The notes under the pieces were generated by a model, which saw only the letters and a program-made list of their open reading frames with translations, did not search any database and had not been told where the DNA came from. The translations under genes were made by a program, and so were the position numbers. From assembly GCA_040399265.1 (NCBI GenBank), contig JBBASO010000005.1, forward strand, positions 1-64,000: a DNA stretch of 64,000 nucleotides. The letters run 5' to 3'. The stretch comes from NIES-981 sp040399265. GTDB taxonomy: Bacteria; Cyanobacteriota; Cyanobacteriia; PCC-6307; Cyanobiaceae. The number at the start of each line of letters is the position of its first letter. Position 1 is the stretch's first letter. This document shows positions 32,065 to 40,935 of this stretch, piece by piece.

Positions 32065-34482
32065 TCAGGACCGACGCTGGCGGGCGCTGTTTGATTGCGC
32101 GGCCAGAACATCCTCATCAAGCTGCTCACGCCCCCGGAACAGCTCCAGCCAGACCACCACCGCCAGCCAGTGGATCAGCACCGGCGGCCAGAGCGATCCG
32201 GTGAATCCATAGGCCAGTGAGCAGGCCACCCCCAGCAGGGTGGCCTGGCACAGGAAGCGCGACTCGTTAAACAGACGCCGGCCCTGCGGGTACCACAACC
32301 GGCCTGCGACGGGGTGGTACAGCACGAACAGGCCAAGGCTGAGGGCGATCCAGGCCAGCTGGGGCAGCCAGGGGATGCCCTCGATCGGGTGGGGAATCAC
32401 CAGCACCCGGAACACCAGTTCCTCCACGAGGGATGGCAACACCAGCAGCCCCGCGATCCGTGGCAGGGCCTGGCCGAGGGGCGGCGAGTGCCAGGGCAGC
32501 CTGAGGAAGCCTGTGGACAAACCGATGCCCAGCGCCAGGGACCCGTACACCGCCAGCACAAGCACACTGCGGCCTAGGTCGCCGGGCTGCAAGGGCGGCA
32601 ACAGGCTGGCCAGCACGCGATTGAGCAGGGTGCCAAGCAGGGGCAGGTGACCCAGCAGGGACGTGGGAGCCACCGGTAGCAGCTCTGGGGCGGCTGAGGG
32701 AATCTGGTTGGTGCGGATCAGCCAGAGAGGCAGGCCAGCGCGCAGGATGTCCGCGGCCATGGCGTCGTGGGCGCGGCGGGGCAGCATCGAATTCCAGCTC
32801 AGGAGCACATCCCCAAGCTTCTGGCTGCTCTCAAAGCCACCGCCGCCGCCATTGAGGCTGCGGGCGGCGTTGTGGCGCCAGTCGGGGCGGGGACGGCCCA
32901 GGGGAGTGAGCCAGCGATCGAGGGCCATGCCCAGCCTGGCCAGTTGTTGTTGCTCGTCTGCGCTGAGATCGCGCAGGGCCTGACCCTGGCGCAGCTGCTG
33001 GATAGCAATCCACAGCGCCTGGCTGGAATCCTGCACGCAGGAGGTGGCCGGCGTGACCATCGCCACCCCGCCGCCGTCGCCGCTGCGGTAGCGGGCGGCC
33101 AGGATCTCGGCCTGGAGGGCAAGGGCGTCCAGCACCTGCGGCTCAATCGGCACCAGGACGTCCGAGAACGGCCGGGAGCCCAGCCAGCCTCGCTGCAGGT
33201 TGCCGGCGTAGGCACTCCAGTGCTGGCTGCCGGCCACAATCCCGTTGGGATTGTTGGCATATATCTGGTGGTAGCGCACCTCCAGCCGTGGCTTGCCGCT
33301 CACGGGTTCGCGCACCACCTCGGCCTCACCGAAGGCGAAGTGCCCGGTGGTGGTCCAGAGCGGGCTGGCCTCGGCCTGGGTGCCACCGATGCCGCCGAAC
33401 AGGTGGATCAGCAGGGCCCGCTCCCCCACCTGCCAACTCGGGGGAACGGCCCCATCCGGAACAAGGGCGGTGGTGTGCAGGCTGCCGGGTTGGCTCTGGC
33501 CAGTGCTCCAGTTGGCCATCCGCAGATGGTTGAGGCTGGCGGCCGTGCCATCCCGCTGGCGCTCGGGCGAGAGCGCCGTGATCTGGCGCGGCTGCAGGGC
33601 CTGCACGGTGAACACGCCATCGCTTGCCGGCGCCCCCTGAATCACCCAGCCCTGCCGGTTGAGCGGCGAGTCCCCCAGTGCGGAGAGGTTGAAGGCCTGG
33701 CGGCCGAAGCGGTCGGGCGGCAGGGAGGGAAAACGGATGCGCTCCTTTGGTCCGTCGAAGCGGCCGCTGGCCGGATCGAGATGGCGTACCAGCACAAGGT
33801 TGTCGCCAGGCGCATTGCCGCCATCGGCCGGGGTGGGCTGCAGCTGCACCAGCCCCTGCCAGCGGCCGGTGATCTGCACGGGGGGGCGGCTGATGCGCAG
33901 GCCGCTGGAGTCCAGGCTTACGCCCTCCAGGGCCACGGTCACGTCATCCGCCGGCCGGGCACCGGCCAGCGACTGCAGGGGCCCCACCCGGTTGCGGCCA
34001 TTGAGACGGCCGGGCACCACGTTGTGGGCGGCCTCCAACTTGCGGGCGTTGGCGCCGAAGCGGATGTCCACGGTCACGGCGTCGACGATCCGCTTCAGTT
34101 CCGGCTTGTCCGCCCAGCGCAGAAGCCGGCGGCTGCCGATCAGGGCCTGCTGGTCTGGGGGTGTCTGCTCCAGTTCGATCCACACCCAGTCGCCGGCGGT
34201 GGCGGCGGCCTCGGCAGCACTGGGCAGGATCAATCGCCCGAGCCATTCGGCGCTGGGGCTATAGCGATCCGCGGCCGGTCGCAGGGCGAGGGGATACGTA
34301 TCAGATCGGTTCCAGGGCGACTGACGCGCCAGGGTGTCGCTGCTGATCGGTAGGGGATCGGCCGATGTCCCCACCGTTCCTGCCTTCAGCCGGGGGGCGG
34401 AAAGCAGAGGGAGTATCAGGGCAAGACCCATGATCCATGCCAACCAGCGGCGGGGGGGCCGCCGGGCACTGTCAAGCGCCAT
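32065..34482 (-). CDS. CPBP-family intramembrane protease with large N-terminal region
   Basis: 805 residues. A signal anchor (LAWIMGLALILPLL) leads to about 540 residues that look extracytoplasmic, with no domain I recognise. The C-terminal 200 residues are multi-pass. They carry the glutamic CPBP motifs EELVFRV, FVLYHP and PPVLIHWLAVVVW, with the Glu pair and His residues intact. CPBP enzymes include CAAX proteases and bacteriocin-immunity proteases. Most are about 200-300 residues, so the N-terminal region is an unusual addition. The gene is followed by the broken cupin (convergent) and preceded by a small membrane protein, four bases away. Confidence 0.8.
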   Translation of the reverse strand: MALDSARRPPRRWLAWIMGLALILPLLSAPRLKAGTVGTSADPLPISSDTLARQSPWNRSDTYPLALRPAADRYSPSAEWLGRLILPSAAEAAATAGDWVWIELEQTPPDQQALIGSRRLLRWADKPELKRIVDAVTVDIRFGANARKLEAAHNVVPGRLNGRNRVGPLQSLAGARPADDVTVALEGVSLDSSGLRISRPPVQITGRWQGLVQLQPTPADGGNAPGDNLVLVRHLDPASGRFDGPKERIRFPSLPPDRFGRQAFNLSALGDSPLNRQGWVIQGAPASDGVFTVQALQPRQITALSPERQRDGTAASLNHLRMANWSTGQSQPGSLHTTALVPDGAVPPSWQVGERALLIHLFGGIGGTQAEASPLWTTTGHFAFGEAEVVREPVSGKPRLEVRYHQIYANNPNGIVAGSQHWSAYAGNLQRGWLGSRPFSDVLVPIEPQVLDALALQAEILAARYRSGDGGGVAMVTPATSCVQDSSQALWIAIQQLRQGQALRDLSADEQQQLARLGMALDRWLTPLGRPRPDWRHNAARSLNGGGGGFESSQKLGDVLLSWNSMLPRRAHDAMAADILRAGLPLWLIRTNQIPSAAPELLPVAPTSLLGHLPLLGTLLNRVLASLLPPLQPGDLGRSVLVLAVYGSLALGIGLSTGFLRLPWHSPPLGQALPRIAGLLVLPSLVEELVFRVLVIPHPIEGIPWLPQLAWIALSLGLFVLYHPVAGRLWYPQGRRLFNESRFLCQATLLGVACSLAYGFTGSLWPPVLIHWLAVVVWLELFRGREQLDEDVLAAQSNSARQRRS

Positions 34483-34485
34483 GGA

Positions 34486-34821
34486 TCACACCTCCCCGGC
34501 CAGCCGACAGGCTCGCCGGGCCATGGCTGCGGCATAGCCCCGGTCCACCGGCCCGGTCTGGGGGCTGAGAACGCCATGGCGGCAGTCCACCACCAGCCGT
34601 TCGCGGTGGCCCTGCTGGTCGTTCACCCGCAGCCGCAGCTGCCAGTGATGCTGGGCACTGCGGGTGATCTCATCGCCACACACCGGGCCCACGCACAGGC
34701 CCGGCGCTGCCAGGGCGGGACCGCGCATGGACATGAACATGGGCAGGGGCAGCAACAGCATCGTGATCAATAGGCCCACGACCAGGCTGCTCCAGAGCAG
34801 GGTGGGTAGGAGGGCCCTCAA
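34486..34821 (-). CDS. Small membrane-anchored protein
   Basis: 111 residues. An N-terminal hydrophobic helix (LLWSSLVVGLLITMLLLPL) is followed by a periplasmic-type domain containing GLCVGPVCGDEI, HWQLRLRVNDQQGHRERLVVD and ARRACRLAGEV; four Cys could form disulfides. It overlaps the uvrC stop by four bases and lies just ahead of the CPBP gene, so these may be co-expressed. Function unknown. Confidence 0.7.
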   Translation of the reverse strand: MRALLPTLLWSSLVVGLLITMLLLPLPMFMSMRGPALAAPGLCVGPVCGDEITRSAQHHWQLRLRVNDQQGHRERLVVDCRHGVLSPQTGPVDRGYAAAMARRACRLAGEV

Positions 34822-36938
34822 CTGGCCAGCTCCATCGGCATCGGGACAGCGCCATTGTCCATGGGGGGAGGTGACGCGCCATCCCCAATGCCGCCATCGT
34901 GATCGGCCGGATCCCCATCACCGTCTGAGTCCTCGCTTGGCTGACGGTCTTTTGAATCGCTCTCGATGGGATGGAAGTACTCCCATACCTGCCGCGCCAG
35001 GGCCGGACCCATGCCGGGCGCTGCGGCCAGGCTCTCAACGCTGGCCAGCTGGATCGCATCGATCGAGCGGAAGTGGGCCAGCAGATCTCTGATTCGCTTC
35101 GGACCCAGCCCGGGGATGTCGGAGAGGCGGGAGCGGGTCATGCGCTCACCCCGCTGCTGACGATGGAAGCTCACGGCAAAACGGTGGGCTTCATCGCGCA
35201 GGCGGCGCAGCAGCTGCACCCCCAGCTGGTCGGGTTCGCTGTCCAGTGGCTGCTTCGCACCGGGCACGAACACCTCCTCCTTCTGCTTTGCCAGGGAGCA
35301 GACCACCAGGTCCTCATGCAGGTTGAGCTCCCGCAGCGCCTCCATCACGGCTGAAAGCTGGCCCTTGCCCCCATCGATCATCACCACATCAGGCCAGTCG
35401 TTCATGCCGGCGGTATGCAAAGCAGTGCCGGCGGCGCGGCGCAACTCGCTCAGGTCCGTCCCCTCGGCCTTGGCCTGGGCCCAGCGGCGGAAGCGCCGGC
35501 GGATCACCTCCGCCATGCTCATGAAGTCGTCGGAGTGACCGGCGCGCACAGCCGCACTGCGAATTTTGTATCTGCGGTAGTGCTGCCTGGCCGGCAGCCC
35601 ATCGATGAACACCACCTGAGAAGCCACCGCATCGCTGCCCTGGATGTGGCTGATGTCGTACCCCTCGATCCGTCTTGGCGCCGCCAGCAGATCGAGCAGC
35701 TGGGCTAGGTCCTCTGTGGCCAGCAGGTTCTGCTCACTCGCCCGCTGGGCCCGCTGCAGCTCGTAGCTGGCGTTGCGCACCACCAGTTCGATCAGATCCG
35801 CCTTCTGCTGACGCTGGGGCACCGCCAGCTTCACCTTGCGACCGCGAAGTTCCCCCAGCCAGGACTCGATCAGGGGCTGCTGGGGCAGGGGATGCTGCAC
35901 CAGCAGTTCTGGTGGGATCTCTACGCCTTCCACCTGGCTGTAGTGCTCCTCGATCACTGTCTGGAGGATGCGGCCCAAGGCTGCGCGACGCTCCGGGGAT
36001 GGGGGCCGCTCACCGCTCTCGTGCTCCGGCAGCGCCGGTGTGTGCAGGGCATCGGCGGTGTAGCCCAGCCGCCCGACCAACTTGCCGGCCCGCATCTGGA
36101 AGAGCTGCACTGCCGCCACCCGGTCATCGGCCGCCAGGGCGATCACATCCCGGCTCACGGAACTATCGCCGATGCTCATTTTCTGATCGGCCGTGAGGGT
36201 GTCGAGGCCCTGCAGCTGATCGCGCACCCGGGCTGCGCTCTCGAAATCGAGCCGCTCGGCGTAGCGCGCCATCTGCTCTTGCAGCAGCTCCAGCAGCTCC
36301 TCGTTGCGGCCCTGAAACACCATCGCCACCTGGCCCAGGGTGCGGTGGTAGTCGTCTGGACTGATCTTCTCCTGGCAGACCCCCGGGCAGCGGCCGATGT
36401 CGTAGTTGAGGCAGGTGCGTTCCTTGTAGAGCGGCTGGGGACGCTGGCGCAGGGGGAACACCCGTTTCACCAGCGCCAGGGTGCGACGCAGCAGCCCAAC
36501 ATCCACGTAAGGCCCGTAGAAGCGATCCAGGGGCGAGCGGAAACGACGGCGGCGGGTGATGAAGATGCGGGGATAGGGTTCGCTCCAGGTGATGCAGAGA
36601 TAGGGATACTTTTTGTCGTCCTTGAGCAGCACGTTGAAGTGCGGCTGGTTCTGCTTGATCAGGTTGGCTTCGAGCGCCAGGGCTTCGGCCTCGCTGTCAG
36701 TAACGATGAACTCGATCTCCACCACCTGCCGCACCATCAGCCGGATGCGCGGGCTGTGGCCGTGACCGCTGCCGCTCTGGAAGTAGCTGCGCACACGGTT
36801 GCGCAGCACCTTTGCCTTGCCGATGTAGAGGATGCGGTCCTCGGCGTCGCGCATCAAATAACAGCCCGGCTCGGAGGGCACCTCCTTCAGGCGCGCCTTG
36901 AGCCGATCCGGTTGCTGCAGAAGGGGCAGAGCGCTCAT
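34818..36938 (-). CDS. uvrC: Excinuclease ABC subunit C
   Basis: 706 residues. The GIY-YIG nuclease domain is at the N terminus: PGCYLMRDAEDRILYIGKAKVLRNRVRSYF. Then come the UVR helices (YAERLDFESAARVRDQL), the RNase H-like second nuclease (RRIEGYDISHIQGSDAVASQVVF, with a later DVVMIDGGKGQLSAV) and C-terminal helix-hairpin-helix motifs (LSDIPGLGPKRIRDLL). It makes both incisions in nucleotide excision repair. After the HhH motifs there is an odd Asp/Gly/Pro-rich tail of about 45 residues. The FeS-type photolyase lies some 5 kb away. Confidence 0.94.
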   Translation of the reverse strand: MSALPLLQQPDRLKARLKEVPSEPGCYLMRDAEDRILYIGKAKVLRNRVRSYFQSGSGHGHSPRIRLMVRQVVEIEFIVTDSEAEALALEANLIKQNQPHFNVLLKDDKKYPYLCITWSEPYPRIFITRRRRFRSPLDRFYGPYVDVGLLRRTLALVKRVFPLRQRPQPLYKERTCLNYDIGRCPGVCQEKISPDDYHRTLGQVAMVFQGRNEELLELLQEQMARYAERLDFESAARVRDQLQGLDTLTADQKMSIGDSSVSRDVIALAADDRVAAVQLFQMRAGKLVGRLGYTADALHTPALPEHESGERPPSPERRAALGRILQTVIEEHYSQVEGVEIPPELLVQHPLPQQPLIESWLGELRGRKVKLAVPQRQQKADLIELVVRNASYELQRAQRASEQNLLATEDLAQLLDLLAAPRRIEGYDISHIQGSDAVASQVVFIDGLPARQHYRRYKIRSAAVRAGHSDDFMSMAEVIRRRFRRWAQAKAEGTDLSELRRAAGTALHTAGMNDWPDVVMIDGGKGQLSAVMEALRELNLHEDLVVCSLAKQKEEVFVPGAKQPLDSEPDQLGVQLLRRLRDEAHRFAVSFHRQQRGERMTRSRLSDIPGLGPKRIRDLLAHFRSIDAIQLASVESLAAAPGMGPALARQVWEYFHPIESDSKDRQPSEDSDGDGDPADHDGGIGDGASPPPMDNGAVPMPMELAS

Positions 36939-36972
36939 GCCGTGCGCAGGCCGATCAGATGGAGCCGGGGCG

Positions 36973-37467
36973 TCAACCGCCGTACTGCCAGCCGGTGCTG
37001 GCCAGCTCCAGGGCCGGCCCGTCCGCCAGCAGGGTGGCGGTCTTCACCTCGCCAACGAACACGGTGTGATCGCCATGGGCCACCTGGCCCACCAGCTCGC
37101 ACTCCACGGCGCCCACGGCATCGTTGAGGATCGGCAGGCCGAGGGCACCGAGGCTGAATGGGGCGGCGTCGAAGCGGCCGCCCACTCCCTTCTGGGGCTT
37201 GAAGAATACGGCGGCCAGGTCCTTCTGGTCGGCCTTGAGCACGTTGAGGCTGAACTTGCCGGTGCGCTGGATCATGGCGTTGCTGGTGCTGTCACCCCGC
37301 ACCGCCATCACCAACAGCGGTGGTTCAAAGCTGCCCTGGGTCACCCAGCTGGCGGTGAAACCGTTCACCTCCTCACCTTCGGCCACGCCGCAGATGAACA
37401 CACCGTGGGGAATTTTGCGCAGCAGGATCTTCTTGGCGTCAGTGTTCAGAGGGGTGTTCGGTGCCAT
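36973..37467 (-). CDS. Flavin reductase family protein
   Basis: 164 residues of the FMN-binding split-barrel flavin reductase-like fold. ILLRKIPHGVFICGVAEGEEVNGFTASWVTQGSFEPPLL contains the conserved GFTASW segment, and RTGKFSLNVL plus GAVECELVGQVAHGDHTVFVGEV follow. Such proteins bind FMN and reduce or use flavin. The cyanobacterial relatives include C-terminal domains of flavodiiron proteins, but here it stands alone. It is 34 bases upstream of uvrC on the same strand and divergent from coaD across 61 bases. Confidence 0.88.
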   Translation of the reverse strand: MAPNTPLNTDAKKILLRKIPHGVFICGVAEGEEVNGFTASWVTQGSFEPPLLVMAVRGDSTSNAMIQRTGKFSLNVLKADQKDLAAVFFKPQKGVGGRFDAAPFSLGALGLPILNDAVGAVECELVGQVAHGDHTVFVGEVKTATLLADGPALELASTGWQYGG

Positions 37468-37528
37468 CAGAGACCAGGGACTGGCTTCAAACTCTAGGAA
37501 CCGCCCCCAGCCCCCATAGGCTGCTGGG

Positions 37529-38038
37529 ATGCGAGCGCTCTACCCCGGCAGCTTCGACCCGCTGACACTCGGCCATCTCGACCTGATCGAGCGGGGGAGC
37601 CGGCTGTTTGAAGGTCTGGTAGTGGCCGTGCTGCAGAACCCCAGCAAATCGCCTGCGTTCCCCCTCGAGCAGCGTCTCGAGCAGATCCGCTCGGCGACAA
37701 CCCATCTGGTCAATGTGGAGGTGGGCAGTTTTGATGGGCTGACCGTCGACTTCGCTCGCCGTTGCGACGCCGGCGTCATCCTGCGGGGCCTGCGTGCCCT
37801 GAGCGACTTCGAGTTTGAGCTGCAGATCGCCCACACCAATCACAGCCTGGCTCCTGCCGTGGAGACTCTGTTCCTGGCCACCGCGGTGCAGCACAGCTTT
37901 CTGAGCAGCTCGGTGGTCAAGGAGGTGGCCCGCTTCGGGGGCGATGTCAGCCATCTCGTACCTCAGGGAGTGGCGCAGGACCTCGCGAGGCTTTTTAATC
38001 ATGGCGACACCTACCGGGGCAGTAGCAGCAATGGCTGA
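37529..38038 (+). CDS. coaD: Phosphopantetheine adenylyltransferase
   Basis: 169 residues, the fourth step of CoA synthesis. The nucleotidyl transferase motif is YPGSFDPLTLGHLDLIERG, followed by GLRALSDFEFELQIAHTNHSL and the ISSTxVR-like FLSSSVVKEVARFGGDVSHLVP. All landmark positions are present. The next gene starts within its last codons or earlier, so they are probably one operon. Confidence 0.94.
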   Translation: MRALYPGSFDPLTLGHLDLIERGSRLFEGLVVAVLQNPSKSPAFPLEQRLEQIRSATTHLVNVEVGSFDGLTVDFARRCDAGVILRGLRALSDFEFELQIAHTNHSLAPAVETLFLATAVQHSFLSSSVVKEVARFGGDVSHLVPQGVAQDLARLFNHGDTYRGSSSNG

Positions 38039-38942
38039 GGCCAGCATCACCGTTCTCGATCAGCTCGATCAACTCGAGGAGGTGCTGCTGGAAGGCACCC
38101 GCGTTCCCTTCAGCGGTGGCCGGCTCGTCAACGAGCAGGATGCGATTGAGCTGATGGATGCGGTGAGGGAGTCCCTGCCCGGACAGATCGGCCAGGCCAG
38201 CGAGCTGATCCGCCAGCGAGAGGAGTTCATCACCCAGGCCCGCCGTCAGGCGGAAGAGATCGTTGCCAACGCCCAGCGGGAAAGGGAGCAGCTGATCAAT
38301 GCTGCCTCGATTCGCCAGGAAGCCGAGCGACAGGTGGCTGACTTGCGTGAACAGGCCCGCCAGCAGTGCGAGCAATTGTTGTTGCAGGGTCGTCAGCAGG
38401 CTTCCCAGGCTGAACAGGAGCTCCAGGGCCGGCTTGCCCAGCTTGAGCAGCAATTCGCCGCCCGCCGCCAGCAGCTGGAGCAGGAGGCTTCCGAACGGAA
38501 CCGCCAGCTGCTGGAGCAGCACGAACGCAACCGCCAGCAGGCGATGGCCGAGCTGGAGCAGATCCGGCAGGAGGGTTTGCGTGTGCAGCGGGAGAGTCAG
38601 GCAGAAGCGGAGCGTCTGCACAGTGATGCCCTGCAGTTCCGCCAGCAGACCCAACAGCAGTGCGACCAGCTCGTGGCACGCAGCCGCCAGGAAGCCGCCG
38701 GCATCAGCGAAGGGGCCAACCGCTATGCCGAACAGGTGCTTGGTGAACTGGAGGGCCGGGTGAAAGAGCTGGGTCAGGTGGTTGCCGCCGGGCGCCGCGA
38801 ACTGGTGCGGCTGCAGATGCCGGAAGGTCAGCCCAAAGGCGATACCCCACCTGCTCAGAACGGAGTGCGTGGTGCTGCACCCGGTGGCTCAGCCGGCAAG
38901 CGGCGGCGCGTTTCGGATACGCTGCGCCGCCTGGCGGGCTGA
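38031..38942 (+). CDS. Coiled-coil protein, DivIVA-like in layout
   Basis: About 303 residues from ATG 38031, or 313 from ATG 38001. A conserved N-terminal block (LEEVLLEGTRVPFSGGRLVNEQDAIELMDAVR, here given only as its LEEVLLEGTRVPF start) is followed by about 200 residues of Gln/Glu/Arg heptad-rich coiled coil, then a Gly-rich, basic end (GKRRRVSDTLRRLAG). The layout recalls DivIVA or ATP synthase b-like proteins in cyanobacteria. Role unknown; scaffold function is inferred. It overlaps coaD and abuts the convergent dacB stop at 38943. Confidence 0.75.
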   Translation: MAEASITVLDQLDQLEEVLLEGTRVPFSGGRLVNEQDAIELMDAVRESLPGQIGQASELIRQREEFITQARRQAEEIVANAQREREQLINAASIRQEAERQVADLREQARQQCEQLLLQGRQQASQAEQELQGRLAQLEQQFAARRQQLEQEASERNRQLLEQHERNRQQAMAELEQIRQEGLRVQRESQAEAERLHSDALQFRQQTQQQCDQLVARSRQEAAGISEGANRYAEQVLGELEGRVKELGQVVAAGRRELVRLQMPEGQPKGDTPPAQNGVRGAAPGGSAGKRRRVSDTLRRLAG

Positions 38943-40331
38943 TCAGGGTTGACAGAGCTGGGTGTTCTGCACCGTGCGGAGCACCTGGCCGATCACCGTG
39001 TTGGGATTTGATGCACCATTGGAGATCGCACTGACGTAACGAGGGCCTGCAGCGGTGACCAGCACTCCGCTGATCGAACGAACACCGGTCAAGGTGCCGG
39101 TCTTGCCGTAGAAGCGCCCCTGGAGGCTGCTGCCGTTGTACAAATTGCGCAGGGTGCCCCGTTGGCCGGCCACCGCCATCGAGGCGAGGTAATTGCGACC
39201 GTAGGGATGTTGATCCATCCGCATCAGCAACGCCGCCAGGAAACGGCTGGTGAGGCGATTCGACCGGTCGAGTCCGCTGCCATCGGCAATACGCACCCCC
39301 TGAACGGGCAGTTCCTGGCTGAACAGCCACTGGGTGGTGAGCCGCTGGGCTTCCACCTGATCCCAGCTGCCGGCTGCCTGGCGCATCAGCACCTCGGCGG
39401 TGAAGTTGTGGCTGTCGCTGTTCGCAAGGCTTAGCAGGTTATGCATCGGAGCGGAGCGCTCCTCATGCAGCATTTCCGCACCACCCGGCAGTGGATTGCG
39501 CGAAGACACCACCGCCAGCTGCGCCGAACCGCCCGCCTGACCGACAGCACGCTGCAGCAGGGCCTGCAGGCGTGAGGGCGGGTTCATCACTGCATCCTCA
39601 ATGGCGTTGCTGGTGATCGCCAGACGGGTGATCGGCGCTCCGTAGGCATAGGTGCGGTCTGCAGGATTCCAGCCCGTGGGCCACCATTGCTGGCGCGGCT
39701 CCTCAGCGAGCTCAAAGCGCACGACCGTGCTTGTCAGGCCCGTGCTGGCATCCGATCGAAGGGCAAGCGCCGCGAAGCGTTGCAGCTGGGGCAAGGCCAG
39801 GTCGGGGTCACCTTCACCCGTAAGGCGATAGCCACCATCAGGCAGACGCCAGAGGCGGGTGGTGAGGCGGTAATCAGGGCCGAGGCGATCCAGGGCGAAC
39901 GCTGTGCTCACCAGTTTCTGATTCGATGCCGGCAGGCGCGGCTGGAGGCCGTTCACATCGGCAAGCAGGCGCCCCTGGGCATCGGCAACGCTGACGCTCC
40001 AGACAGATGGTGCTCCACCAAGACTGGCCAGCAGCTGCTGTTGAAGAGCCGGGCAGCTCACCTGACTCTGCAGCCTGGGCAGGGCGACGGCCTCGGGTGG
40101 AGCCGGCAGGCTGGCCAAGGGTACCGGCGGCTCCCGGCCCGGTTGCAGCGGCGGGATGGCTGGGCGGGTGAGCGGGGAAGCCAGCTGCTGGGCCTGCTCG
40201 GGGGTGAGCGCCAGGGCGGACTGACCGAGCAGCAGCAGCAACCCCGGAGCAAGCGTGGCCAAGGGCCGCCTGCTGATCAGGATGGCGGTCGGGATGGCGG
40301 TGCTGTGATGACGGAATGGGGCAACAGCCAT
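38943..40331 (-). CDS. dacB: D-alanyl-D-alanine carboxypeptidase/endopeptidase (PBP4, S13)
   Basis: 462 residues with a hydrophobic signal (LATLAPGLLLLLGQSALAL). The three penicillin-binding motifs are present: SNQK in LPASNQKLVSTAFALD, SxN-type in NSDSHNFTAEVLMRQ, and KTG in YGKTGTLTGVRSISG. It trims or cleaves peptidoglycan peptides in the periplasm. Its stop meets the coiled-coil gene end to end, and its start lies four bases from the end of the DUF4330 gene, so those two share a transcript. Confidence 0.93.
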   Translation of the reverse strand: MAVAPFRHHSTAIPTAILISRRPLATLAPGLLLLLGQSALALTPEQAQQLASPLTRPAIPPLQPGREPPVPLASLPAPPEAVALPRLQSQVSCPALQQQLLASLGGAPSVWSVSVADAQGRLLADVNGLQPRLPASNQKLVSTAFALDRLGPDYRLTTRLWRLPDGGYRLTGEGDPDLALPQLQRFAALALRSDASTGLTSTVVRFELAEEPRQQWWPTGWNPADRTYAYGAPITRLAITSNAIEDAVMNPPSRLQALLQRAVGQAGGSAQLAVVSSRNPLPGGAEMLHEERSAPMHNLLSLANSDSHNFTAEVLMRQAAGSWDQVEAQRLTTQWLFSQELPVQGVRIADGSGLDRSNRLTSRFLAALLMRMDQHPYGRNYLASMAVAGQRGTLRNLYNGSSLQGRFYGKTGTLTGVRSISGVLVTAAGPRYVSAISNGASNPNTVIGQVLRTVQNTQLCQP

Positions 40332-40335
40332 GGCT

Positions 40336-40866
40336 TCAACCCTTCATCAGCTGGATGCCGGTGACGCTGCCGCCGACGCGGAAGCCGGCACCCTCGATCT
40401 CGACTGGGGCACCCACTTTCAGGTTCTGGTTGCCGAACACGATGCCGCCGTCAACCTTGCGGCCCTGGCCTTCCAGCTGAAAGCGGGCGTCAAGGGTGCT
40501 GAAGAACTCTTTGTTTGGATCGGGCGCGGTCACGACCCGGCCGTCCGGTTGCACGGCTGCAAGACGGCGCTGCAACGGCTCGATCGACGTGATCCTGACG
40601 GTGCCGTGGGGTTGGTTGCGGATCACGATCGAGAGCTTGCCCTCCTGGCGCGCTGCCTCCAGCAGCGCCTTCGGGTTCTGCACGGGCACGCCACGCACGT
40701 CCACCAGCACGCGCACCGGCACCGTTGCGCCGGTGGCCCTGGCGACTGCGCCTGAAAGCTTCGGACTCCAGATCACACCGAAGACGGCAGCCACGACAGC
40801 GGCGCCGGCGGCCAGATCCAGCACACTCCAGCGGCGGTTTCGATCCTGGTCAGGCACGGCGGGCAT
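40336..40866 (-). CDS. DUF4330 family protein
   Basis: 176 residues. A single N-terminal membrane helix (VLDLAAGAAVVAAVFGVIW) precedes a periplasmic-type beta domain: VPVRVLVDVRGVPVQNPKALLEAARQEGKL region, ITSIEPLQRRLAAVQPDG, and GIVFGNQNLKVGAPVEIEG. This fits DUF4330 as known in cyanobacteria. Function unknown. It lies between dacB and DUF1995 on the same strand. Confidence 0.85.
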   Translation of the reverse strand: MPAVPDQDRNRRWSVLDLAAGAAVVAAVFGVIWSPKLSGAVARATGATVPVRVLVDVRGVPVQNPKALLEAARQEGKLSIVIRNQPHGTVRITSIEPLQRRLAAVQPDGRVVTAPDPNKEFFSTLDARFQLEGQGRKVDGGIVFGNQNLKVGAPVEIEGAGFRVGGSVTGIQLMKG

Positions 40867-40935
40867 CGATCAGAAGGTCGACGCACTGTACGGAGATCGA
40901 CGGTTGCCGGCCAGGGCTAAGGCTGGCCCACCCGC

